From Gammaproteobacteria bacterium UBA2679 (GTDB lineage Bacteria; Pseudomonadota; Gammaproteobacteria; Pseudomonadales; Oleiphilaceae), in NCBI GenBank assembly GCA_002354735.1, contig DEMD01000009.1:348705-412704 (forward strand): a DNA stretch of 64,000 nucleotides. Reading direction: 5' to 3'. A program made the translations under genes and the position numbers. This document shows, in pieces, positions 31,621-39,859 of this stretch. Below the pieces are notes generated by a model. It worked only from the letters and a program-made list of their open reading frames with translations, was not told the origin of the DNA and ran no database searches. The stretch's first letter is position 1. Every line of letters begins with the position of its first letter.

Positions 31621-32577
31621 TCAGTGGCAGGCTTCGAGCAGTCGGTTTGCATGATCCTGCAGCGCTCGCTTTAGCGCAGAGGGCGCCAGAACGCTGAAAC
31701 GGAAAGGCAATTGTGCCAGCCACCAGGCAAACCACTCGAAACTGTCTGTGTGGGTTCGCAACAGCATACCGTCTTCCACCTGCTCCAAACCAGTATGATT
31801 CATATCCCGCAGTCCGAGTGCCTTCAGGGCGCTGGCCTTGTCGGTATGCAGCGCTATGGTAACCTCATGCGTCTGGCCCCAGGCGCACATGCTCTCGCGG
31901 AGATAGTCGGCAGCATCAAAGCCCGACGGTCGCTGAAAATAATCTGCCAGCAGCGCAACCTGACTGATTCGATCCAGCCGGAACGATCTGATCGCGCAAC
32001 GCAGATGGCAGTTGCCGATGACGTACCAGCGCCCCCCCATAAAAACCAGGCCGTAGGGATCGATAATTCGTGTCATGACCGCCTGTTGCGGAGGGTGGTA
32101 CAGAAATGTCACACATCGTCCGGCTTCTGCGGCGGCAGTCAGTATCGCCGGCGCATGCTCGTCCAGCGTAGGCTCGCCTTTTGGAAGCACAACCCTGGTC
32201 GTTTCGACTATACCTCTGACACGTCGCTTCAGGTTCGCGGGCATCACCCGTTCGAGTTTCGCCTGTACGCTGGCGATGGATGGGGCAGATGCCGCCAGTC
32301 CGAGCTGCTGGGCAGCAAGCAGGCCGAGCGAGACGGCGAGACTTTCCTCTTCAGTAAACATCATCGGCGGCAATTTGAAGCCTGCTACGAGACGATAGCC
32401 ACCGAATCGACCCTGCTCCGTCATCACCGGTATGCCGAGCTCTTCGAGTACCGAGATATAACGACGGACCGTTCGAGGGTCCACGCCGAGCCGCTCGGCC
32501 AGCTCGGAGCCGCTCATTTGCTGATGGGACTGCAATAGCTCGAGTGCTGCAAGCACACGAGTGGTCGGTCCAGACAT
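31621..32577 (-). CDS. YafY-type transcriptional regulator (HTH_11 and WYL domain)
   Basis: A 318-residue regulator. Residues 5-60 form a DeoR-like winged HTH (MSGSELAERLGVDPRTVRRYI). About 130-220 is a WYL domain (GGRWYVIGNCHLRCAIRSFRLDRIS; here WYV), which usually binds a ligand such as a nucleotide. The C-terminal WCX-type part follows (WFAWWLAQLPFRFSV). It is divergent from the glutathione S-transferase gene, a common pairing, and the shared 130-bp region holds repeated TCTGCAG/TTCTGCA sites. Confidence 0.9.
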   Translation of the reverse strand: MSGPTTRVLAALELLQSHQQMSGSELAERLGVDPRTVRRYISVLEELGIPVMTEQGRFGGYRLVAGFKLPPMMFTEEESLAVSLGLLAAQQLGLAASAPSIASVQAKLERVMPANLKRRVRGIVETTRVVLPKGEPTLDEHAPAILTAAAEAGRCVTFLYHPPQQAVMTRIIDPYGLVFMGGRWYVIGNCHLRCAIRSFRLDRISQVALLADYFQRPSGFDAADYLRESMCAWGQTHEVTIALHTDKASALKALGLRDMNHTGLEQVEDGMLLRTHTDSFEWFAWWLAQLPFRFSVLAPSALKRALQDHANRLLEACH

Positions 32578-32585
32578 GGTTCGCC

Positions 32586-32670
32586 TCTGCAGAAACTTGC
32601 TATAAATTTGTATTCTGCACCTTAATTAGGACGGTTTCTCGCCTATATCGGGCTTATTCTGAATCTGCAG
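32586..32670. promoter_or_regulatory. Candidate operators of the YafY-type regulator
   Basis: TGCAGAA (32588-32594) and TTCTGCA (32613-32619) form a perfect 7-bp inverted repeat with an 18-base spacer. TCTGCAG occurs at 32586-32592 and again at 32664-32670. All lie in the divergent promoter region between the WYL regulator and the glutathione S-transferase gene. Confidence 0.4.
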
Positions 32671-32707
32671 TACAACAAGAGCCAGCCCGAACCAAAGGAG
32701 TGATCCC

Positions 32708-33357
32708 ATGTCAAAAATCAAGTTCTACAGCAACCCAATGTCACGAGGCCGTGTCGTCCGCTGGATGCTCGAAGAGCTCGCGGTGCCTTACGAACTCGAA
32801 ATTCTGGAGTTCGGCCAGTCGATCAAGAGCCCGACTATCTCGCCATCAATCCCATGGGCAAGGTGCCTGCCATCAAACATGGCGACATCATCGTGACTGA
32901 AGTCGCTGCGATCTGTGCTTATCTCGCTGACCAGTTCCCGGAGAAAAAATTGGCACCGCCACCCCAGAGCGCTGAGCGCGGCCCCTACTATCGATGGCTG
33001 TTCTTTATGGCGGGGCCGTTTGAAATGTCGACCAGTGCGAAAGCCTATGGCTGGCGGATCGACGAGAACAACGCTCCAGCTGTCGGCTGTGGACGTATCG
33101 GCGACGCGGCCGATGTACTGGAATCAGTGTTACAGAAAGGGCCCTATATCTGTGGCGAGCAATTTACGGCCGCAGATATTGTCGTGAGCAGCTATGTTGG
33201 CTGGGAGATGATGCAGAAGAATCTCGAGCCCCGACCGGCTTTCGAAGCTTATGTCGCCCGTACTGAAGCGCGACCAGCAGCGAAAAGGGCCAATCAGCTC
33301 GATGATGCGCTGCTAGCCTCACGGACGGCGGAACCGGAAGCAGCACTGCCAGCGTAA
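32708..33357 (+). pseudogene. Glutathione S-transferase, interrupted by a -1 frameshift
   Basis: The first 46 or so codons encode a GST thioredoxin fold start (MSKIKFYSNPMSRGRVVRWM, LEELAVPYELE). Near 32838-32842 the frame is lost, and the GST sequence resumes in another frame with DYLAINPMGKVPAI, TEVAAICAYLAD (glutathione-binding) and the helical C-terminal domain to 33357. Restoring one base after AGCCC gives the expected SPxYLAINPMGKVPA. Combined length would be about 216 residues, normal for the family. The rest of the frame is intact, so this is either a recent inactivation or a base-calling error. AAAGGAG precedes the ATG. The WYL regulator is divergent from it. Confidence 0.8.
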
Positions 33358-33424
33358 GATCTCGGGGACGCGACGCCCACTGTTAGCTGGCCTGTCGCGC
33401 GCCCCTCCATCGATATCGGACCGC

Positions 33425-34810
33425 CTACAGTGCAGGCGCCCGGCTGCTGATATTACCCCGACTCAGCCAGGCATCGATCACCAGGAATAACAGCAGACTC
33501 ACGCCCATCACCGGCGCAAACACGCCAAGCAGGATGGCCCCCAGTGCCATGATCAGAAGAGACTTCAATGACGCCTTTCGCAGGTGGTAAAAGACCCGCC
33601 GAGGACCTGATGCCGTCTGCCGCACTTCGCTGGGTCTTCGTAGCCACCACATCCGATAGCCCAGTATGACCAGCAGACAGAGCGCCAGCGCACAGAAGGC
33701 CACGAAGAGCTGATTGAGTAAACCGAACAGGACACCCATATGCGCATCGATGCCCCAGCGGGTGAGCTTCGCTACTATCGGGAAGTCTTTGAAAACCTGC
33801 TCACCGACTACTGTCATGGTGCGAGGATCGATGGCGACGGCATCGACCTGGGTAGGCCAGCCCCTGTCGATCTCACGCACCACCCAAGCGCTTGCAGGAT
33901 CGGCAGCGGGCTTTATTTCCAGAATCGCCGCATCGATACCTGTAGCTCTGGCTTTGGCCAACATCTGATCAAACAACTCGGGCCTGTCGATCTGTTGGAC
34001 CGGTTCAGGATTGGCTGCGCCATGACCTTGATGATGCAGGACCTCACCCGCTGGCTGGTCAGGCGCAAGTGCCGTGTTCAGTTCAGGCGTACTCCAGTCC
34101 ATCTGAGCTCTGAGGGCAGCAATATTAGCGCCCGCCCAATTCGACCAGGTCAGGCCCGTGATAGAGAAGAAGAGCAAGGCCACCGAGAGCACCACACCCA
34201 GGGTGCTGTGCCAGTATCTGAGTCGACTGCGAGGACTGTCGCCGCTGAGTCCGCTGTCAGCGCGACGTCTTCGCCACCAGAGCAGCAGCCCACCCAGTGC
34301 CACCAGCCAGAGCCAGGACGCTGCAAGTTCGCTGTAGTAACGACCGACCTCACCTAGATGAAGCTCCCGATGCAGAAAGTCGATCCAGATTCGAAATGGC
34401 AGCGTGCCACTTGTGCCATAGACGACAAGGCTGCCCCGGATATCCAGTGTCGATGGATCGACAAAAACCGCCTGATGCTCGCCTTCGGCAAGTCCATCGA
34501 CCGAGAACATGACCCGTGTCGTCAGGCCGTCGGCTGGCGCCGGACGCACGGCCGACAGAATGGCACTGTGCCCTATTGCCTGCCGGGCAACCCGGATCTG
34601 GTCAGCGACAGGACGGTGCTCACCCCCCTGCTGAACGGTCAAAACGGAATCGTACAGCCAACGCTCTACCTGCGGTGTCAGCGCGAAAAGTGCGCCCGAT
34701 AGTGCAGCGACAAAAATAAAAGGTCCGACGAAAAAGCCGGCGTAAAAATGCAGACGAACGAGCAAGGGGTAGCCCCAGCGTTCATCACTGGTTCGAATTG
34801 TAGTAGGCAT
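33425..34810 (-). CDS. PepSY-associated transmembrane protein (PiuB-like)
   Basis: A 461-residue inner-membrane protein of the PepSY_TM family. It has an N-terminal helix (LHFYAGFFVGPFIFVAALSGALFAL), a periplasmic PepSY segment, then helices near 185, 205, 345 and 420, with HSTLGVVLS and FSITGLTWSNW, hallmarks of the family. Relatives are iron-regulated and act with siderophore receptors, some as siderophore reductases. It lies 39 bases after the DUF2946 gene, as is common in TonB-dependent uptake clusters, but no receptor gene is present here. Confidence 0.88.
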   Translation of the reverse strand: MPTTIRTSDERWGYPLLVRLHFYAGFFVGPFIFVAALSGALFALTPQVERWLYDSVLTVQQGGEHRPVADQIRVARQAIGHSAILSAVRPAPADGLTTRVMFSVDGLAEGEHQAVFVDPSTLDIRGSLVVYGTSGTLPFRIWIDFLHRELHLGEVGRYYSELAASWLWLVALGGLLLWWRRRRADSGLSGDSPRSRLRYWHSTLGVVLSVALLFFSITGLTWSNWAGANIAALRAQMDWSTPELNTALAPDQPAGEVLHHQGHGAANPEPVQQIDRPELFDQMLAKARATGIDAAILEIKPAADPASAWVVREIDRGWPTQVDAVAIDPRTMTVVGEQVFKDFPIVAKLTRWGIDAHMGVLFGLLNQLFVAFCALALCLLVILGYRMWWLRRPSEVRQTASGPRRVFYHLRKASLKSLLIMALGAILLGVFAPVMGVSLLLFLVIDAWLSRGNISSRAPAL

Positions 34811-34849
34811 GAGTATCCCTGATTTTGGATTGAGAACTGTGTTCCGGGG

Positions 34850-35377
34850 TCAGGCCAAGGCTGGAGGCGCACGAACTGGCGCATCCGGGAAGACTGGTGC
34901 TTCTCTGGGGAGTGATGTAGTGCGAGGTAAAAGCGGCTGAACGAAGTCGAGTTTGAAAGCAACGCTGACCATGGCCGCCGCAAGATTCGGCGGCACTTTT
35001 GTGAGCAGGGCACAGTATCCGCAATCGGCATGACTGACATGCTGATCAGCTGGCGGCGGGTCCATTTGCGAACGCTCGTGAGCGGCATGCTGGCCTTGCT
35101 CCCCATACGGAGCGTCAGCGTGGTGCTGAGGGGCGTGATGCTGAGGGGGATGGTGCTCGTGGCCTGATTTCGAGCGAGCGGCGAAATCAGCGGAATCAGT
35201 TAAAGAGGACGGTGTGGACCGCGTCTGATCTCTGCTGGCGTCGAACTGCAGCTGGGTCAGAATCGGGCCCAGATAAATGAGCAGGATGGATAGCAGCGCC
35301 AGCCAGCATGTCAAACGGCGGTGTTCAGGTGCCTTCAAAACCGGTGGACATCCATGTGATACGGTGACGACGAGCAA
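34850..35377 (-). CDS. DUF2946 family His-rich membrane protein
   Basis: A 175-residue protein starting at a TTG (35377); no ATG exists in the frame. It has one membrane segment (CWLALLSILLIYLGPIL), a His-rich loop (HEHHPPQHHAPQHHA and later HAAHE) and the DUF2946 signature DCGYCALL. DUF2946 proteins accompany PepSY proteins and TonB receptors for copper or siderophore uptake, and the His run suggests periplasmic metal binding. Probably cotranscribed with the PepSY gene downstream. Confidence 0.8.
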   Translation of the reverse strand: MLVVTVSHGCPPVLKAPEHRRLTCWLALLSILLIYLGPILTQLQFDASRDQTRSTPSSLTDSADFAARSKSGHEHHPPQHHAPQHHADAPYGEQGQHAAHERSQMDPPPADQHVSHADCGYCALLTKVPPNLAAAMVSVAFKLDFVQPLLPRTTSLPREAPVFPDAPVRAPPALA

Positions 35378-35421
35378 ATGAAATTTGGCTTTACTGCGGC
35401 CTGAGCATCAATGCAGCTGGA

Positions 35422-35934
35422 TTAATGATCCTTCTTACGCGACTCGGATATCCAGTCCGTGAGCGCAAAGAACACGCCTGAAAGTACAAAAGTAAAGTGG
35501 ATGCCCACTTTCCAGGCCAACTGCTCGGTCGTGAACTGACTGCTGACCAGAAAGGCCTTGAGCAGTTCGACCGCCGAGATAGCGACTATGGCGCCGATCA
35601 GCTTTAACTTGAGGTCGGCAAAACCGACGCGACCCATCCATGCTGGACGGTCCTCGTGACCACCCACTGATATCTTCGAGACGAAATTTTCATAGCCGCT
35701 GAAGATGATGATCAACAACAGACTGGCAATAAGAGCGGTATCGACCAAGGTAAGGATCGAGATGACGGCTTCGTACTGGTCTGCGGTCCAGGCATTCTTC
35801 ACGAGCATGCCCAGTTCCTTCATGAACTTGACCAGCAAAACCAGAATCGCTGCAATCAAGCCCACAAAAAACGGCGCCAACAACCAGCGGCTCGCAAAAA
35901 TGCCGGCTTCGATCTTACTTTCCAACGAACGCAT
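35422..35934 (-). CDS. TIGR00645/UPF0114 family membrane protein (YqhA-like)
   Basis: A 170-residue integral membrane protein with about four helices (residues 12-38, 56-78, 103-130 and 137-158). ESKIEAGIFASRWLLAPFFVGL at the N-terminus and KISVGGHEDRPAWMGRVGFADLKLKL in the middle are typical of YqhA. Function is unknown. It stands alone between csbD and the DUF2946-PepSY pair on the same strand. Confidence 0.9.
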   Translation of the reverse strand: MRSLESKIEAGIFASRWLLAPFFVGLIAAILVLLVKFMKELGMLVKNAWTADQYEAVISILTLVDTALIASLLLIIIFSGYENFVSKISVGGHEDRPAWMGRVGFADLKLKLIGAIVAISAVELLKAFLVSSQFTTEQLAWKVGIHFTFVLSGVFFALTDWISESRKKDH

Positions 35935-36049
35935 TCAGTCTCTCCTGAGTCATCAATCCTGCAGCCTGCATCTTAACTCGGCGGGCGGAGACAGCAAGAC
36001 CTGATTGCACCGAATGCTACACCTTCATATGATCGGGCTTTCGCCGGAC

Positions 36050-36077
36050 AATAAAAAAGCAGCCAGTTGGCTGCTTT
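36050..36077 (-). terminator. Rho-independent terminator after the CsbD gene
   Basis: A perfect 10-bp stem (AAAGCAGCCA/TGGCTGCTTT, 36056-36077) with a 2-base loop is followed on the minus strand by T-rich sequence (TTTTTTAT). It begins 20 bases after the csbD-type stop. Confidence 0.85.
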
Positions 36078-36097
36078 CGAGTACGGTTCGATCAGGA

Positions 36098-36286
36098 TCA
36101 GCTGGTAACTGATTTTACTGTATCCTTGATCTTGCCCTTAGTCTCTTTGGCGTGGCCCTTGGTATGCTGGGCCTTACCCTCGGCTTCGGTATCCTTGTCG
36201 TCAGTAGCCTTGCCGAAGACTTCTTTCGCCTTACCCTTGATCTTGTCGATTGTGCCTTCTGCCTTATCCGTCTTTGAGTCTTTCAT
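36098..36286 (-). CDS. CsbD family stress protein
   Basis: A 62-residue, highly charged protein (Lys, Asp, Glu, Gly, Thr) with TIDKIKGKAKEVFGKATDDKD, the CsbD signature, followed by a second Lys-rich half. CsbD-like proteins are general-stress proteins without a known activity, often induced by osmotic or envelope stress. A ribosome binding site (GGAGGT) stands before the ATG, and a strong terminator follows. Confidence 0.9.
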   Translation of the reverse strand: MKDSKTDKAEGTIDKIKGKAKEVFGKATDDKDTEAEGKAQHTKGHAKETKGKIKDTVKSVTS

Positions 36287-36498
36287 ATAACCTCCGTGGT
36301 TTCAGAATCAATTCAACACCCCTAAGATAACAACGACTTAGCTCCAGCCGCCACTTACAATACCTTAACATCCAGAAGCTGTGGCGACCCGTATCCACTC
36401 AATTGCCCTGGGCGCTTGTGCTGCTAGAAATTCGCTTTATATTAGCCGATAACGAGGTGTCAGACGCCTTTGATGCCGCGCAAGGGACGGATTTTACG

Positions 36499-37188
36499 TT
36501 GAAACTTGGTAAGCGATTGAAGCAGCTTGATGCCATGGTGCCGCCGGGCTATGACCACATCTGGGACTGCTGTTGTGATCACGGTCTCCTGGGCGCGACA
36601 CTGCTATCCCGCGCAGCGGCGCCTCATATCCACTTCGTGGATGTGGTCCCTGCCCTGGTGAGCGATCTGCAGGTGAGACTGCAGCAGTTTCAGCCAGCCT
36701 CATCGGCAACCTGGACCGCGCACTGCATCGATGCACATGCCTTGCCGCTGGCGCAGTACGATGGGCGTCATCTGATCATCATCGCAGGCGTAGGTGGCGA
36801 TCTCACCGGACAGCTCGTGGAGGCGATACAGGCTGCCTCGTCTGACTTGACGATTGATTTCCTTCTCTGCCCTGTCCGGCAGCAATTTGCCTTGCGCAAT
36901 CAACTCATTCGTTTGAACTTCGCTCTAAAGCACGAAGCGCTGCTGGAAGAAAACCGGCGATATTACGAAATTCTTTTCGTAAGCTCCAAGACGATGCTCG
37001 GAAGCCAAATCAGTCAGGTCGGTGAGCTGATCTGGCAGGCTGAAACGCCGGAGCAGGCAGAAATCGCAAGAGGCTATCTGACGCAAACACTCAATCATTA
37101 CCAACGGGCATTGCTGAACGCGCCTGCGCACGCACAGCACATTCTTCAAGCTTACGAAATGGTTCAGACAAGATGTGATGCGCGATAG
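36499..37188 (+). CDS. TrmK-like SAM-dependent methyltransferase (tRNA m1A22-type family)
   Basis: A 229-residue protein of the TrmK/COG2384 family, whose characterised members methylate A22 of tRNA at N1. I choose the TTG at 36499, since KLGKRLKQLDAMVPPG is the family's normal N-terminus; the 32 codons before it look non-coding, and AAGGGACGG lies upstream. Motifs are IWDCCCDHGLLGATLL (SAM site), HFVDVVPALV and IIIAGVGGDLTGQLVE. The C-terminal helical region is kept. It overlaps the convergent STAND regulator gene by 25 bases. Confidence 0.82.
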   Translation: MKLGKRLKQLDAMVPPGYDHIWDCCCDHGLLGATLLSRAAAPHIHFVDVVPALVSDLQVRLQQFQPASSATWTAHCIDAHALPLAQYDGRHLIIIAGVGGDLTGQLVEAIQAASSDLTIDFLLCPVRQQFALRNQLIRLNFALKHEALLEENRRYYEILFVSSKTMLGSQISQVGELIWQAETPEQAEIARGYLTQTLNHYQRALLNAPAHAQHILQAYEMVQTRCDAR

Positions 37189-39128
37189 CGATAGCCTACG
37201 CCGGTGACGGTTTCAACCTGAACGGCGTGCTCACCCAGTTTTCGGCGCAGGGTGCGCACAACGGCATCGACTACATTACTACCACCTTCATAGCGTGTTC
37301 CCCAGACTTCCCGCAGCAGGTCGCTGCGCGACACAGCCTTGCCGGTCCGGGCGGCCAGCAACTGCATCACACCAAATTCGAGCGGCGTCAGACTCACCCG
37401 ACCGGTACCCATCACAAGTTCGCGGGCTTCGAGGTCGAGCAGGTCGACTGCTGACTGGACACCCAGCTCTGAAGCTGCCAGTGCCGCCAGCCAGCCGTCG
37501 ACGGAGCCCACACCGAAGTCGAGCATCGCAGTGTGGTAGACGGCGCCATCGAGCGAGAGCTCGCGCCCAGTCAAGGCTACCAGGCCTAAGCGCTGAGCGA
37601 CCGGCGCGTAGGCAGCAAGATCACGCACCAGGAGATAAACGCGACGCAGACGCGGCCTCAACTCCATATAGTGCCGCTTGAGATCGAGCCATACAGCAGC
37701 CTGGACTTCGCCAGGTGAGTCACCTTCAGTGCTCGCCAGCCAGCGCCGGCAGAACAAGGCTATGTGATCGTCCGGGAGTGGATTGCACCTGAGGTGGTCG
37801 CACCAGCTTGCGGTCACCGGGTCGTCACGCAGCCAGCGGGGTTCAACCAGATCCGAACGAAGTTTGCAATACAGGCCCACCACCTGCCCCACCCGATCAC
37901 GCACGACATGGAAGCTCTGTGGCAGCCTTCGCCACCATGACAGCAAGCTCTCGGCAGCCTGAATGCCCTCCTGGGCATGAACGATGCTGAGTAGGTCTTC
38001 GGCGTCGCTCTGCTGAGCCATCTCCACTGAAAGTGCCGATGTATCCCGTGGGAAAAAGGCCTCGCGCACCACAGGGTTCTCGATCAGATAAAGCATGTCT
38101 GCCGTATAGCGCCAGAGATCTCCGCTCCCTGCAAACTGCGCTTCGGAAACGAGCTGGCGCCAGGCTGCCCGCCGATACTCAAGATAACGACAAGGATCAC
38201 TGGCATGCAGGGAACGGGCGATGGCATCACGTACAGCCTCCTGTACGACCAGGCCGTCGCTGACACAGTCGACAAACGGTAGATCGCTCAGGCGCTCATA
38301 GACATCCTGCGGCGCCAGATCAGGAAAGATGGCTCTTAATAAGGATATCGTCGACCGGCGGGTCACCGCCGCGCCTTCCAGCACGCGCCGGGTAACAGGA
38401 TCGCTTACATCGGCAAGAAAAACGTGGGTGAGTTCATCGACCGCCTGCTGAATCGGCGCTTCAGAGAAGCAATAGCCAGGCGGCTCGTTCCGCACACTCG
38501 CCGCGGCAAGTTTGAGGGCCAGTGGGTGCCCATGGGTGGAACGTGCGATGAGCGCCGCCTCCTCAGGGCCGAGCCCGAGTTGTGTGAGGACTGATATGGC
38601 ATCATTCGCATTCAGCGGCGTCATGGCCACAGCCTGCAGTCTGTGGCCCCATCCCGGCGTGGCATACCAGCCAGCCGAAGGCCTTTGCCGACCGAACAAC
38701 AGCACTCGCACCCTGTCTGGCAAGGTCGGTAGAAAAACCTGCCGCAGCCAGACATCGAGAAGCCTGAACGCATCATAGTTGTCGAGGGCCAGAAGAATGA
38801 CGGTGTTGAGCTTGTCGAGACGTTGTGCGAGGGCTTCAGCGGCATGACCGACACCCCCCACGGCTTCGCTCAGCTCACCAAGGAAGCCGCGCTCGGTCGG
38901 CTCCACATTGCGACAGTCGATGTGGATAACGATCGCTCCGTCGTCTCTCGCCTCACGCGCAAATTTCTCCAGCAAGGCCGTTTTGCCTATGCCAGCAATG
39001 CCGTGCACATGCAGCACCCATGGTCCTTCAGGCGTGAGCACACTCCGCAGGAAATCGAGCTCAGTTTCTCGTCCGGTGAACGCCTGCTGAGCCTGACTTG
39101 CAAGCCATTCCGACATTCGTCTGGTCAT
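37164..39128 (-). CDS. STAND ATPase with C-terminal OmpR-type DNA-binding domain
   Basis: A 654-residue one-component regulator. Walker A GIAGIGKT (43-50), Walker B VILLALDNYDAF (110-121) and GHPLALKLA fit an NB-ARC/AAA_16 STAND module. A helical middle (about 300-555) may be the sensor. Residues about 560-654 form a winged helix of the OmpR/Trans_reg_C type: SLTPLEFGVMQLLAARTG, LLREVWG, VVDAVVRTLRRKLG and VETVTGVGYRY. This layout (ATP switch plus OmpR-type DNA binding at the C-terminus) reverses the SARP order. Helically phased direct repeats lie at its own start and before the divergent DUF1326-DUF2182 operon, its likely target. The ribosome binding site GAGG is inside the first repeat, which would allow autoregulation. 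Confidence 0.88.
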   Translation of the reverse strand: MTRRMSEWLASQAQQAFTGRETELDFLRSVLTPEGPWVLHVHGIAGIGKTALLEKFAREARDDGAIVIHIDCRNVEPTERGFLGELSEAVGGVGHAAEALAQRLDKLNTVILLALDNYDAFRLLDVWLRQVFLPTLPDRVRVLLFGRQRPSAGWYATPGWGHRLQAVAMTPLNANDAISVLTQLGLGPEEAALIARSTHGHPLALKLAAASVRNEPPGYCFSEAPIQQAVDELTHVFLADVSDPVTRRVLEGAAVTRRSTISLLRAIFPDLAPQDVYERLSDLPFVDCVSDGLVVQEAVRDAIARSLHASDPCRYLEYRRAAWRQLVSEAQFAGSGDLWRYTADMLYLIENPVVREAFFPRDTSALSVEMAQQSDAEDLLSIVHAQEGIQAAESLLSWWRRLPQSFHVVRDRVGQVVGLYCKLRSDLVEPRWLRDDPVTASWCDHLRCNPLPDDHIALFCRRWLASTEGDSPGEVQAAVWLDLKRHYMELRPRLRRVYLLVRDLAAYAPVAQRLGLVALTGRELSLDGAVYHTAMLDFGVGSVDGWLAALAASELGVQSAVDLLDLEARELVMGTGRVSLTPLEFGVMQLLAARTGKAVSRSDLLREVWGTRYEGGSNVVDAVVRTLRRKLGEHAVQVETVTGVGYRYRASHLV

Positions 39129-39135
39129 AGTAGGC

Positions 39136-39175
39136 CCTCACGAATTCTCACAGTATTCTCATCACGCCCTCACGT
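39136..39175. promoter_or_regulatory. Four helically phased direct repeats, likely operator of the STAND regulator
   Basis: CTCA cores occur at 39137, 39147, 39158 and 39169 (spacing 10, 11, 11), in the contexts CCTCACG, TCTCACA, TCTCATC and CCTCACG. One copy per helical turn is the pattern bound by tandem OmpR-type winged helices. The last copy abuts the -35 region of the promoter of the DUF1326 gene. Confidence 0.55.
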
Positions 39176-39194
39176 CCATCTGTTCATCGGGTGG

Positions 39195-39200
39195 TATAAC
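39195..39200 (+). promoter_or_regulatory. Putative -10 box of the DUF1326-DUF2182 operon
   Basis: TATAAC stands about 47 bases before the ATG. At a 17-base spacing the -35 would fall at 39172-39177, on or beside the fourth direct repeat, and that hexamer is far from consensus, as expected for an activated promoter. Confidence 0.45.
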
Positions 39201-39241
39201 TGAAGTCACAGAAATCAGCCCGATTAGGGAGGTGTACTGTC

Positions 39242-39859
39242 ATGAACAATACCGTGCAAACAGCGTGGAGCCTGAAAGGCGACTATCTCGAAAGCTGCAA
39301 TTGCAAGGGCGCCTGCCCCTGCCCGTACCTTGGTGCACCCACCGAGGGCGAGTGCACTGCGCTTGTAGGCTGGCATGTAAGCCGTGGCCATTTTGGTGAC
39401 CTGCCGCTGGATGATCTGAATGTTGTGGTGGCGCTGTTGTCTCCCGGCCCAATGGCGGAAGGCAATTGGAGAGTCGTGCTATACCTGGACCAGCGTGGCA
39501 ACCAGCAGCAACTTGAGGCGCTCGGCGCCATTTTCGGTGGGCAGGCCGGCGGCCACCCAGCTGTGCTCGCCTCGCTCATTGGTGAAGTGCTTGGCGTGGA
39601 GCACCTATCAATCCTTTTCGAAACGAGCAAGGGTCGGCGACATCTCAAGCTTGGTGAGTATGCTGGTGCAGAGATAAAAGCCATCGAAGGCCAGGCCGGT
39701 GCCGAGGTGCATATTATCAACCATCCATTGGCCGTAGCGCCGGGTAACTCGCTGGTGGTCGCGAGCTCTCAGTCCCTGCGTCACCAGGCCTACGGGCTCA
39801 ATTTCGATCTGAGCGAACGCACCGCCTACTATTCACCTTTCAGCTACGCCGGACCATGA
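39242..39859 (+). CDS. DUF1326 family protein
   Basis: A 205-residue soluble protein. It opens with GDYLESCNCKGACPCPYLG, a Cys-x-Cys-x3-Cys-x-Cys cluster that is the DUF1326 signature and looks metal-binding, and ends with NFDLSERTAYYSPFSY. The family is widespread but has no assigned function. GGGAGGTG precedes the ATG. Its stop overlaps the start of the DUF2182 gene (ATGA), and this gene pair is recurrent in proteobacteria. It is divergent from the STAND regulator. Confidence 0.9.
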   Translation: MNNTVQTAWSLKGDYLESCNCKGACPCPYLGAPTEGECTALVGWHVSRGHFGDLPLDDLNVVVALLSPGPMAEGNWRVVLYLDQRGNQQQLEALGAIFGGQAGGHPAVLASLIGEVLGVEHLSILFETSKGRRHLKLGEYAGAEIKAIEGQAGAEVHIINHPLAVAPGNSLVVASSQSLRHQAYGLNFDLSERTAYYSPFSYAGP

